Positions 32,509 to 40,183 of a DNA stretch of 54,505 nt are shown here, piece after piece. The position numbers were made by a program, and so were the translations under genes. Source of the stretch: Actinomadura viridilutea (GTDB lineage Bacteria; Actinomycetota; Actinomycetes; Streptosporangiales; Streptosporangiaceae); contig PVNI01000027.1 of the NCBI GenBank assembly GCA_003001795.1, forward strand, positions 1 to 54,505, in the 5' to 3' direction. Every line of letters starts with the position of its first letter. Positions within the stretch are counted from its first letter, which is position 1. Below the pieces are notes generated by a model, which ran no database searches, was not told the origin of the DNA, and worked only from the letters and a program-made list of their open reading frames with translations.

Positions 32509-33186
32509 TCAGGGGGCGGCCAGGCCCGCGACCAGGTCGTCCAGTCCGGCCTTGACGCGCTCGAGGCTCATCCCGCGTCCGCGCCGCTGATGCCGGAACA
32601 GGTTGGCGGCCAACGGGGCGAGCAGGGCGTCGGCGAGGTAGGCGGCGTCGGCGGACGGGCGGATGCGGGCGATCAGCGTCTCCAGGTGCCTGCGGTACAC
32701 CTCGTAGGAGCCGTCGGCGAACCGCGCGTCGGGCGAGTCGGCCTCGGCCATGAGCAGCAGGTCGAGCTGCTCCTCGGTGCGGTCGGCCAGGGCCCGCAGG
32801 AACGCGCGGACGCGGTCGAGGGGTTCGGCGCCGGGGCCGAGCGGCGGCGGGCCGTGCAGGAAGGCCGCCTGGAAGTCGCGTTCGCGGTCGTCGAGGACCG
32901 CGTAGAGCAGCCCCGCGCGGTCGCCGAAGCGCCGGTAGACCGTGCCGACGCCGACCCCGGCCGCCCGCGCCACCTCGTCCATCGTCAGGGCCTCGACCCC
33001 CCGCGCGGCGATCAGGTCGGCCGCGGCCGCGAGGATCTTGCGCCGGTTCTGCGCGGCGTCGGCGCGTTCGCTCCGGCCGGCGGCCGGGGCTCCTCGCGCG
33101 GGAGAGCGGACGAGCTGAGGAAGCTCGCGGCGGCCGGACGGCGGCGCCGCGGTGTGCTCGGGGGCGTCGGTTCGGGTCTCGCTCAC
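32509..33186 (-). CDS. TetR-family regulator of the SMR pump
   Basis: The product has about 225 residues from the GTG at 33186, which has GGAGG at a normal distance; an earlier GTG at 33195 overlaps the ribosome site. A flexible Arg/Pro-rich start (1-45) precedes the HTH (A-L-T-M-D-E-V-A-R-A-A-G-V-G-V-G-T-V-Y-R-R-F near 67-88). The C-terminal part resembles the SbtR-type ligand domain. It is divergent from a SugE-type gene, with three related half-palindromic sites between them. Confidence 0.88.
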   Translation of the reverse strand: MSETRTDAPEHTAAPPSGRRELPQLVRSPARGAPAAGRSERADAAQNRRKILAAAADLIAARGVEALTMDEVARAAGVGVGTVYRRFGDRAGLLYAVLDDRERDFQAAFLHGPPPLGPGAEPLDRVRAFLRALADRTEEQLDLLLMAEADSPDARFADGSYEVYRRHLETLIARIRPSADAAYLADALLAPLAANLFRHQRRGRGMSLERVKAGLDDLVAGLAAP

Positions 33187-33230
33187 CCGGCTCACCTCCT
33201 CCGCGTCCGCCGTCTCCCCGGCAGATTACC

Positions 33231-33310
33231 GGAAGACCCTCCGGATCCGGCCTTGTAAGCGGAGGACTCTCCGGATATGGTGACGTCCGGAATTAAATGG
33301 AGACTTCTCC
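33231..33310. promoter_or_regulatory. Triple operator between the TetR and SMR genes
   Basis: Three related sites are present: GGAAGACCCTCCGGAT (33231-33246), GGAGGACTCTCCGGAT (33261-33276) and, reversed, GGAGACTTCTCC (33299-33310). In addition GTAAGCGGAG (33255-33264) and CTCCGCTTAC (33307-33316) form perfect inverted arms 42 bp apart. The layout suggests cooperative binding by the divergent TetR protein. Confidence 0.65.
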
Positions 33311-33435
33311 GCTTACCAGGGAGAGCGGGGACGAGTCGATGCCGGCGCGGCGGACGCGACATGGGTGCGGGACGCCGACCGGGTCCCCGGCGCGGCCCGC
33401 TCCGTGCCGGACGGATGACGTTGGGAGGAGATCGC

Positions 33436-33753
33436 GTGGCCTGGTTGCTGCTGGTCGTCGCGGCGCTGATGGAACTGGTGTGGGCGACCGCGCTCAAGCA
33501 GTCGGACGGCCTGACCCGGCTGGTGCCGAGCCTGGTGGGGCTGCCGGTGAGCCTGCTCAGCGTCGTCGTGCTGTCGGTGGCGATGCGGGAGCTGCCGGTC
33601 GGCACCGCCTACGCGGTGTGGGTGGGGCTCGGCGCGTTCGGCGTCGCGGTCACCGGGATCGTGGTCCTGGGCGAGAGCGTCACGGTGCCGCGCCTGGCGT
33701 TCCTGGCGCTGATCCTGATCGGCGTGATCGGCCTGCGGGCCGTCGAAGGCTGA
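33436..33753 (+). CDS. SMR-family exporter, SugE/Gdx type
   Basis: The product has 105 residues and four membrane spans. The Glu of the SMR active site is in L-M-E-L-V-W-A near 11-17. The SugE/Gdx branch marks are W-A-T-A-L-K near 16-21, V-A-M-R-E-L-P-V-G-T-A-Y-A-V-W near 52-66 and I-V-V-L-G-E near 79-84. This branch includes guanidinium exporters and some quaternary-ammonium pumps. No guanidine riboswitch was seen upstream. Control is more likely by the divergent TetR gene. The GTG at 33436 has GGGAGGAG six bases before it. Confidence 0.9.
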   Translation: MAWLLLVVAALMELVWATALKQSDGLTRLVPSLVGLPVSLLSVVVLSVAMRELPVGTAYAVWVGLGAFGVAVTGIVVLGESVTVPRLAFLALILIGVIGLRAVEG

Positions 33754-33851
33754 CCGGCCGTGACCACAATGTCCCCCTTAATCCGGCGCGTCCAGGGCAG
33801 GCTTGCATCGAGGCTCGCCGGGGAGGCGTGCGGGATCACGGGAGGCATCGC

Positions 33852-34715
33852 ATGGAACTGCTCGGCATCGACATCGGAGGCTCGGGGATCAAGGGCGCGC
33901 CCGTCGACCTCGACCGGGGCGTGCTCGCCGCCGAGCGGCTGCGCGTCGAGACGCCGCATCCGGCCGAACCGCGGCCGGTCGCCCGCGTGCTCGCCGAGAT
34001 CGTGGAGCATTTCGGCTGGACGGGACCGGTCGGCGTCACCTTCCCCGGCGTGGTGAAGGACGGGGTGACGCTGTCGGCGGCCAACGTGTCCAAGAAGTGG
34101 ATCGGGGTGGACGCGCGGGAGCTGTTCGCCGCGGCCACCGGCCGCCCGGTGACCGTGGTCAACGACGCCGACGCGGCGGGCATCGCGGAGATGCGGCACG
34201 GCGCCGGGCGCGGCGCGGGCGGCACGGTCGTGGTGCTGACGCTCGGCACCGGGATCGGCAGCGCCCTGTTCACCGAGGGCGTGCTCGTCCCGAACACCGA
34301 GTTCGGGCACCTGGAACTCGACGGCAAGGACGCCGAGTCGCGCGCGTCCGCCCGGGTGCGGGAGGAGAAGAACCTGAGCTGGGACAAGTGGGCGCACCGG
34401 TTGTCCCGCTACCTGCGCCACCTGGAGGCGCTGATCTCCCCGTCGCTGATCGTCCTGGGCGGCGGGGTGTCGAAGAAGGCCGACAAGTTCCTGCCGCTGA
34501 TCGAGGGCGTGCGGGCGCCGATCGTCCCGGCCGCGCTGGTGAACAACGCCGGGATCGTCGGTGCCGCCATGGCGGCCGCGGACGAGGCGGCGCGGGGCGC
34601 GCCGGACGGCGCGGCCGAGACCGCAGCCCCCGGCCGCCTGATCGACCAGCCCGCCGCCTTCTACTCCGACCGGCTCGCCGCCACCCAGGCGCCCCGCTCC
34701 GGATCGACCGGCTGA
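33852..34715 (+). CDS. ppgK: Polyphosphate glucokinase
   Basis: The product has 287 residues. It has the ROK-type phosphate motif G-I-D-I-G-G-S-G-I-K-G at 5-15, N-D-A-D-A-A-G near 104-110 with the catalytic Asp, and the PpgK-specific string L-T-L-G-T-G-I-G-S-A-L-F near 130-141 followed by P-N-T-E-F-G-H-L near 148-155. The enzyme phosphorylates glucose with polyphosphate or ATP in the cytoplasm. The last 40 residues are an Ala/Pro-rich tail not usual for the family. Confidence 0.92.
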   Translation: MELLGIDIGGSGIKGAPVDLDRGVLAAERLRVETPHPAEPRPVARVLAEIVEHFGWTGPVGVTFPGVVKDGVTLSAANVSKKWIGVDARELFAAATGRPVTVVNDADAAGIAEMRHGAGRGAGGTVVVLTLGTGIGSALFTEGVLVPNTEFGHLELDGKDAESRASARVREEKNLSWDKWAHRLSRYLRHLEALISPSLIVLGGGVSKKADKFLPLIEGVRAPIVPAALVNNAGIVGAAMAAADEAARGAPDGAAETAAPGRLIDQPAAFYSDRLAATQAPRSGSTG

Positions 34716-34854
34716 CGGCCCGGCACGGCCCGAAGCCGACGGCCCGCAGCGTCCCGACGGGGCTGGACCGTGACTGGCTGAGAAGACGGCGCCCGCCGTC
34801 GCGTGCCACGACGCGGCGGCGGGACCCGCGTCGGGCGGTTCGCTCAGCGGCCCG

Positions 34855-35718
34855 TCACGGGTCCATGAGCTCGGCGGACCGCGCCGCGAACACCTCCATG
34901 ACCTTCGTGGTGATCGGGCCGGGGGCGGCGGGCAGCGCGGTGCCGTCCACGGCGCGGATCGGCTGCACGTTGCGGGTGGTGGAGACCAGGAACGCCTCCT
35001 CGGCCCGGTACAGGTCCTCCAGCGGCACGTCCTCCTCTTCGCCGCCGTACCACTCCAGCACCAGCGCGCGCGTCACGCCGGCCAGGCAGCCGGACGACAG
35101 CGGCGGGGTGAGCAGCCGTCCGCCGCGCACCAGGAAGACGTTGCTGCCGGTGCCCTCGCACAGGTTCCCGGCCAGATTGCCGAAGATCGCCTCGCCGCCG
35201 CCGCGTTCCTTGGCGTACGCCAGGGCCATCGCGTTCTCCGCGTAGGAGGTGGTCTTGAGGCCGGCCAGGGCGCCCCGCTCGTTGCGCGGCCACGGCACGA
35301 CCGTGACGTCGGCCACGGGCGGGAACGGCTTCTGCTCGTCGACGGCCACGACCGCCGTGACGCCCTGGCGGCCGCGGTCGGACCCCAGCGGCCCCGGTCC
35401 GCTGGTGTAGGTGATCCGGACCCGCGCCAGCGGCCACTTCGGCGCGGCGTTGAGGACTTCCAGCGTGGCCTGGGCGAGCATGTCGTGGTCGGGCTGGGGC
35501 AGGCCCAGCCCGGCCGCCGACCGGGCCAGCCGGCGCAGGTGACGGGTCAGCGCGAAGGGCTCCCCGTTGGTCGCCTTCACCGTCTCGAACACCCCGTCCC
35601 CGACCAGCACGCCGTGGTCGAAGACCGACAGGCGCGCCTGCTCAGGTTCGAGCAGGTCCCCGTTCACCCAGACCTTCGCCCGCCCGTTCGCCGGGCCTGC
35701 CGCTCGCTCCGCGGACAC
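34855..35718 (-). CDS. pabC: Class IV aminotransferase, probable 4-amino-4-deoxychorismate lyase
   Basis: The product has 287 residues. Fold-type IV PLP features are present: S-V-F-D-H-G-V-L-V-G-D-G-V-F-E near 31-45, R-I-T-Y-T near 100-104, a PLP lysine in L-K-T-T-S-Y near 153-158, and E-G-T-G-S-N-V-F near 187-194. Its position directly after a chorismate-binding protein indicates that it releases p-aminobenzoate and pyruvate in folate synthesis, though a D-amino-acid or branched-chain aminotransferase cannot be excluded. The GTG start at 35718 has GGAGG upstream and lies inside the end of the pabB gene. Confidence 0.8.
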   Translation of the reverse strand: MSAERAAGPANGRAKVWVNGDLLEPEQARLSVFDHGVLVGDGVFETVKATNGEPFALTRHLRRLARSAAGLGLPQPDHDMLAQATLEVLNAAPKWPLARVRITYTSGPGPLGSDRGRQGVTAVVAVDEQKPFPPVADVTVVPWPRNERGALAGLKTTSYAENAMALAYAKERGGGEAIFGNLAGNLCEGTGSNVFLVRGGRLLTPPLSSGCLAGVTRALVLEWYGGEEEDVPLEDLYRAEEAFLVSTTRNVQPIRAVDGTALPAAPGPITTKVMEVFAARSAELMDP

Positions 35719-36694
35719 CGGAAGCCACCTCCAACAGCCGAGCCGCCTTCAGCTCGGTCTCCTGCCATTCCCGTCGTGGATCGGACTCCCACGTGATGCC
35801 CGCCCCGGTACCGAAACGCAACCTGCCGTCCTCCGCCCAGAAGGTGCGGATGCCCACCGCCAAGGCCCCGCGCCGGGAGTCCGCGTCGACCCAGCCGACG
35901 GCCCCACAGTACGGCCCGCGGGGTTCGGGTTCGAGCTCATCCAGCAAGGTCAGCGCACTCGATTTGGGCGCGCCCGTCACCGAACCGGGAGGAAACGTCG
36001 CCTTCAGCAACTCCGGCCACCCCTCCCCCGGGGCCAGCTCGGCGCGCACCGTGGACACCAGATGCACCAGTCCCGGATGCGACTCCACCGCGCACAGGGC
36101 GGGGACGGTCACGCTGCCGACCTCCGCGACCCGTCCCAGGTCGTTGCGGACCAGATCGACGATCATCACGTTCTCGGACCGGTCCTTGGGCAGCAGGTCG
36201 TCTTCCGTGCGTCCCGTCCCCTTGATCGGCCGCGACTCGACGACCGCCCCGTTCCTCGACAGGTAGAGCTCGGGGGACGCGCTGGCGACCTGCAGGCCCG
36301 GCACGCTGAGCGTCATCGCGTACGGCGCCGGATTCCCTTCGGCGAGCCGCGCCCCCAGGCCCGCGATGTCGGCGTCCGCCGGGAGCGGCGCAGACAGGAT
36401 CCGGCAGAGGTTCGCCTGGTAGACCACCCCGTCCGCGATCGCTTCCCGGATCTTCTGGACTCCGCGCACATAGGCGTCCTCGTCCATCGACGACACCCAC
36501 CCGCGGACGCCGTGCCAGGCCCCCTCCGGGTGGGGCGCGGGCCGCACTGTGTCGAACCGTGCGCACGTCACCTTGCCCTCGTAGGTGACGACGACCGCCC
36601 ACCACCCGCGGGACTCCAGCGCGCCGGGATCGCTGGTCACGTCCCGCAGCCCGGTGGCGAGCATTCCGCCGACATGCGCGAACGCGCCTTTCAC
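35642..36694 (-). CDS. pabB: Chorismate-binding protein, probable aminodeoxychorismate synthase component I
   Basis: The product has 350 residues. The chorismate-utilising signature is complete: Y-Q-A-N-L near 91-95, the R-P-I-K-G-T near 154-159, R-S-E-N-V-M-I-V-D-L-V-R-N-D-L near 172-186, H-L-V-S-T near 211-215 and F-P-P-G-S-V-T-G-A-P-K near 235-245. The pairing with a pabC-like gene assigns it to the folate branch rather than to tryptophan or salicylate synthesis. Its last 26 codons overlap the pabC start by 77 bp in another frame, an unusually long overlap; homology to other PabB proteins ends before that tail. Confidence 0.85.
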   Translation of the reverse strand: MKGAFAHVGGMLATGLRDVTSDPGALESRGWWAVVVTYEGKVTCARFDTVRPAPHPEGAWHGVRGWVSSMDEDAYVRGVQKIREAIADGVVYQANLCRILSAPLPADADIAGLGARLAEGNPAPYAMTLSVPGLQVASASPELYLSRNGAVVESRPIKGTGRTEDDLLPKDRSENVMIVDLVRNDLGRVAEVGSVTVPALCAVESHPGLVHLVSTVRAELAPGEGWPELLKATFPPGSVTGAPKSSALTLLDELEPEPRGPYCGAVGWVDADSRRGALAVGIRTFWAEDGRLRFGTGAGITWESDPRREWQETELKAARLLEVASGVRGASGRPGERAGEGLGERGPART

Positions 36695-37311
36695 AGGACG
36701 CTCCCGAAAACGCCGCAGCCTCGCAGGGTCATCTGCGGCGCGTGCCGTGTCCGCCCTCGTTCGGGCCGCCCCGAACGCTGCTGGGCCCTTCTTGTGACCT
36801 TGAACATTCCGTCATCCTCGATCAGGCCGCCGTCGGCCGGGGACACGGACGGCGCCCCTGGCCATACCGCCAGATGGTCGTAGCACGTCCGCGACAGGCG
36901 CCGTCGCCCCGGCTCCCCTGAAACCGCGGCTCACCGCCCTCCAGTACTGGGCGACGCCGGTATCGCGGAGCCGGTTGAGCCGGTGCCTCGCCCCCTGCTC
37001 GACCGCCGTAGCAGGGCCGCCTATGGGCGCGGACGGCCTGCGGGCCGTCCCGCCGAACCTGCGGTCGCTCCCCGGCGGCGGGCGGCCGTTCGTCCAGCAG
37101 GCCGTCTTCGGGGACCGCCCGCACGGCCGAAGGCGCCGCGACCAGCACGATGTCGCAGCCGTGCACGGCCATGCCCCCACGCTATGCGCCCGCGCTTCCA
37201 CGCAGGTCGGCGCGTCCCCCCGCGCCTCGCGGGAATCGAGTTTGGGTAAGCGGCCCGGACACGCTAAGGTTTTCTCGTCGCCGCGAGGGGCGGAGGCCCC
37301 AAGCGAGACAG
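36695..37311. other. Intergenic region upstream of the tRNA cluster
   Basis: Minus-strand frames here (for example 36822-37172 starting M-A-V-H-G-C-D) have weak protein character and no ribosome site, and I do not call them. The promoter of the tRNA cluster should lie near the right end (CTAAGGTTTTCTCG around 37264). Confidence 0.45.
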
Positions 37312-37384
37312 GCGGAAGTGGCTCAGTTGGTAGAGCATCACCTTGCCAAGGTGAGGGTCGCGGGTTCGAATCCCGTCTTCCGCT
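37312..37384 (+). tRNA. tRNA-Gly (anticodon GCC)
   Basis: A complete cloverleaf is present: acceptor GCGGAAG/CTTCCGC, D-arm GCTC..GAGC, anticodon stem CACCT/AGGTG with loop TGCCA (GCC), and T-arm CGGG-TTCGAAT-CCCG. It is 73 nt, with no encoded CCA. Confidence 0.95.
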
Positions 37385-37409
37385 CTGGGAGGCCACCAGG
37401 TCTCGTTCT

Positions 37410-37480
37410 GGTGGAGTGGCCGAGAGGCGAGGCAACGGCCTGCAAAGCCGTGTACACGGGTTCAAATCCCGTCTCCACCT
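37410..37480 (+). tRNA. tRNA-Cys (anticodon GCA)
   Basis: A complete cloverleaf of 71 nt is present: acceptor GGTGGAG/CTCCACC, anticodon stem CGGC/GCCG with loop CTGCAAA (GCA), and T-arm ACGGG-TTCAAAT-CCCGT. It lies 25 bp after tRNA-Gly. Confidence 0.95.
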
Positions 37481-37514
37481 CAGGCGCCGTACTTCCCTCA
37501 GGAAGCACGGTCCC

Positions 37515-37589
37515 GGGCGATTAGCTCAGTGGGAGAGCGCTACCTTGACACGGTAGAGGTCACTGGTTCGATCCCAGTATCGCCCACCA
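37515..37589 (+). tRNA. tRNA-Val (anticodon GAC), CCA encoded
   Basis: A complete cloverleaf is present: acceptor GGGCGAT/ATCGCCC, anticodon stem CTACC/GGTAG with loop TTGACAC (GAC), T-arm ACTGG-TTCGATC-CCAGT, and an encoded CCA at 37587-37589. Its 3' half is duplicated at 39622-39666, so it is the attachment site of an integrated element. Confidence 0.95.
37544..37589 (+). repeat. Element attachment site, left copy (3' half of tRNA-Val)
   Basis: The 46 bases from the anticodon arm to CCA recur at 39622-39666 with three substitutions and one deletion. Such a direct repeat of a tRNA 3' half is the product of site-specific integration by a tyrosine recombinase. Confidence 0.85.
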
Positions 37590-37596
37590 ACACACA

Positions 37597-37630
37597 AGCC
37601 CAGGTCAGCCCACGAACGGCGGCTTGGGCT
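37597..37630 (+). terminator. Terminator of the tRNA Gly-Cys-Val cluster
   Basis: AGCCCA (37597-37602) pairs with TGGGCT (37625-37630), followed by CTTTTC. It begins 8 bp after the CCA of tRNA-Val. Confidence 0.6.
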
Positions 37631-37892
37631 CTTTTCATTGCGGCATAGGTCTCCCCCTCACGGCGTTCGGGGTGCGGCGCTTCAGCGCCCCGACGGCGCG
37701 GCGGTGCCCTCCCGGACCACCAGCTCGAGCTCCACGGTTCGTCGCGGCTGGCCATTCCCGTCCGGCGGCGGGGCCTTAGCGCAGACGGGGGACGTGATCC
37801 GGAGCACACTGCTCCACCGGCCGTCGCGGACCAGCTGATCTCGGGCAGTGCCCGGATGGCAGCAGCTGCTTCTCATGCCTGCCCCGCAGGAA

Positions 37893-38600
37893 TCACTCGT
37901 CGTCGAGGGTTCGGGGTTCCAGATGGCCCAGCGGCGTTGGAGCTGGACGACGAGGCTCCGGCGCATGGCGTCGGTGACGTGGGTGTAGACGCTTGAGGGC
38001 CTGCATCTGGCGGCCGTTCATTTCCGTTCACTTCAAAGACGTCCGGCTTTTCCAGGACGGTCTCGTGGTGGTGACGCAGTCCGTGCACGACCACCGGGCA
38101 GGATCGGCGGAATCCGCTGTGCGGGGTCGCCGCCACAGGCCGTCCGCCAGGCACGGCGGGAAACTCGGAGCGCCGTAGCCGCTCTCTCCCGTGGCTGACG
38201 AACAGCCGGTCATGGTCGTGGCTAACGATGATCTGTTTCAAGAAGGCCGGCAGCCCCGATGCGGCGGGCGCCGGCCTCGCTCTTGGGCGGGTCCGGCCAT
38301 GGCTTCGCGCCGCCTTCGTACGGGCATCCGATGTCGGGGGCGATCACCAGACTCCCCCGCCGGTGGCTGCTGGCGCGGGACAGATCAGCTGGCTCTCTTT
38401 GCTGCAACCCGGTCCAGGCGCTGGTGTTGACCATGACCTGGGCGTTGCACCCACCCGTCCGACGGATGCGTCCGCTGATCTGGTGGTCGCGGATCAAGGC
38501 ATTCCAGGCAGCGCCGGCGGCCCGGAAGGCGGTGATGGCGGCGTCCTTGGAGTCCTGGACGGTGAGGCCGCCGGTCACTGACCGAGACGTCACTCTGAAG
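37893..38600 (-). pseudogene. Decayed tyrosine recombinase (integrase)
   Basis: Several minus-strand frames carry consecutive parts of an integrase. P-P-K-S-E-A-G-A-R-R-I-G (core) lies near 38265-38300, then L-F-V-S-H-G-R-E-R-L-R-R-S-E-F. The box II motif H-G-L-R-H-H-H-E-T-V-L lies near 38060-38095, and Y-T-H-V-T-D-A-M-R-R holding the catalytic Tyr lies near 37955-37990, ending at a TGA at 37893. At least two frameshifts separate them, so no active enzyme can be made. It lies 300 bp from tRNA-Val, inside the attachment repeat, as expected of the element's own integrase. Confidence 0.75.
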
Positions 38601-39372
38601 ACGCGACCTTCTGACCAGTGACGAGCGCAAACGTCAGAAGTTCGCCACGGTCGGCGTCGAGCATGGAGATCGTGGCACGAGATGCTTGTCGGACGGCCTC
38701 GTCGGGGGAATGTTCGGCGCAGACCTCGCACCACAGCTTCCAGTCGAGCCAACCATCCGGCTGCGCTCGGCTTGCGGTGACCTGGACCAGCCCGGTCTGT
38801 TCCCACTCGAAGCGCCACCACTCGGGCGAGTGAAAGCAGAGAACCTGCCACCCCACCCCGGATCGCAGATGGGCCGGGATACCGCCGAGCTCGCGCAATT
38901 CGCGGTGCAGTGACGGCACGGCGATGGACAGCCGACCGCCTGTCTTGAGGAACTCGACCATGTAGCCAAGGTAGAGATCATCAGTACCGAAGTAGTGATA
39001 GCTGTCCACGGCGACGATCGCATCGAATTGGCCCGATGCGAACGGCAAGTCGTGCGCTTCGGCACGCACGGCGTGGACCTGGTCGCCGACGCCTGCCTGT
39101 TCGAATCGCGCAGCGTTGTCTTCGGCCGGGATCCACAGATCCGCGGCCCACACTTCGACGCCGTACTCGCGCGCTAGAAAGATCGAGGTCATCCCCCGTC
39201 CGCATCCGAGATCGAGGACCTTCATTCCGGGCCGGAAGGCACAGTCCCGGCCGAGGTCTTCGAGCAGCCACAGCGGGTTCGGCCCCATACAGTTGTCGAC
39301 CATCCACTGCGGATCGTAGGCCGCCGCACGCGGATACTTGTCAGGCCTGACGAGCGCATCCAGCGAAGTCAC
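38590..39372 (-). CDS. Class I SAM-dependent methyltransferase carried by the element remnant
   Basis: The product has 260 residues. The SAM-binding motif is V-L-D-L-G-C-G-R-G near 52-60, followed by an acidic A-D-L near 78-80 and F-D-A-I-V-A-V-D near 116-123 (motif IV region). The C-terminus (about 165-255) is rich in Trp and resembles small-molecule methyltransferases of the ubiquinone/cyclopropane group, but the substrate cannot be named. GTG start with a GAAGGTG site. It is the only intact gene between the two attachment copies, so it is either retained cargo or a late arrival. Confidence 0.85.
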   Translation of the reverse strand: MTSLDALVRPDKYPRAAAYDPQWMVDNCMGPNPLWLLEDLGRDCAFRPGMKVLDLGCGRGMTSIFLAREYGVEVWAADLWIPAEDNAARFEQAGVGDQVHAVRAEAHDLPFASGQFDAIVAVDSYHYFGTDDLYLGYMVEFLKTGGRLSIAVPSLHRELRELGGIPAHLRSGVGWQVLCFHSPEWWRFEWEQTGLVQVTASRAQPDGWLDWKLWCEVCAEHSPDEAVRQASRATISMLDADRGELLTFALVTGQKVASSE

Positions 39373-39621
39373 CGCACCTTCATATCAGCCGCCCCACGGC
39401 CCGACAACGGAATATCTCAGGCCAGCTTGTGTCAACTTCACGACTCAAAGCCAGGCTTGAACCCCCGAGTCGTCTACCGCTCGGAGGGAATCCCCGCCGA
39501 GTCGCCCGCCGGCCGACTGCCGCGAAACGCGCATCGCAGCCATGAGCCACCGTGACCTGGGCACCCGACTCCACCACTGCAGACAGCCCGGCAAACCGGG
39601 CATGGCCCGATCGTGAACTTT

Positions 39622-39666
39622 CTTGACATGGTAGAGGTCTCTGGTTCGTCCCAATATCGCCCACCA
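39622..39666 (+). repeat. Element attachment site, right copy (degenerate tRNA-Val 3' half)
   Basis: This reads CTTGACATGGTAGAGGTC and goes on to end TATCGCCCACCA. It matches the tRNA-Val 3' half except for C to T, A to T and G to A changes and one missing A in the T-loop. No 5' half is present, so it is not a tRNA gene. Confidence 0.85.
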
Positions 39667-40183
39667 CATCTATAACCCGACCAGACGCCTGTCCGCCGTC
39701 GTGGGCTAACCAAAGTTTGGCAGCCCCGTCAAGGACGGTGCTTTCCCGGCGGCTTCCATCTTCTCTCGTCCACCCGCCGACGCTTTCTCGCCTCTCTCGA
39801 GTTTCGGCAGGAACGGCGATATCCGTCGCCACTCCCCCACTACGCACGTCGACAGGAACGCGTTCTTCGTCCGTCTGACCGGGCCGACGATGACAGACAC
39901 CGCCGTCCAGCGGGCAGGGCGCCGGCCTGTCATGAATGTTCGGATCGAAGAGCGCATAGTCAATAGGACCTTGCGGGCGTAGCTGATTCCGACGCTGTAC
40001 CGGTGCGGTCGGCGCGTCAAGGCGCTAGAGGTCTCCCGGTCTGGGCGCCGGGTGCTGCGGAAGGAACACGGCCTGGCCCCGCGCCGCCATGTGCAGGGCT
40101 CCAGGCCGCGATCCTCCAGTCCGACGCGGACTTCCAGTTGGCGGGCTGACCCCCTAACCAACGACGGCTCGGCGCCGCCTCCG
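39667..40183. other. Region without a recognised gene
   Basis: A minus-strand frame of up to 179 codons (39706-40245) is Arg/Ser-rich, has no motif and overlaps the end of the MFS gene, so I do not call it. Nothing else is supported. Confidence 0.45.

Noticed and set aside
33187..33435. Possible guanidine riboswitch before the SugE-type pump
   Set aside because: No ACGR-type hairpin pair or ykkC core; the region is filled by TetR-like sites.
36812..37465. Minus-strand frame of 217 codons with D-S-N-P-R-P-S
   Set aside because: Its beginning is translated tRNA-Gly/Cys; the rest lacks motif and ribosome site.
37540..37809. Minus-strand frame ending D-T-G-I-E-P-V-T
   Set aside because: This is the well-known false peptide from tRNA genes read in reverse.
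39380..39847. Minus-strand frame of 155 codons across the right attachment site
   Set aside because: It reads through the degenerate tRNA piece and has no motif.
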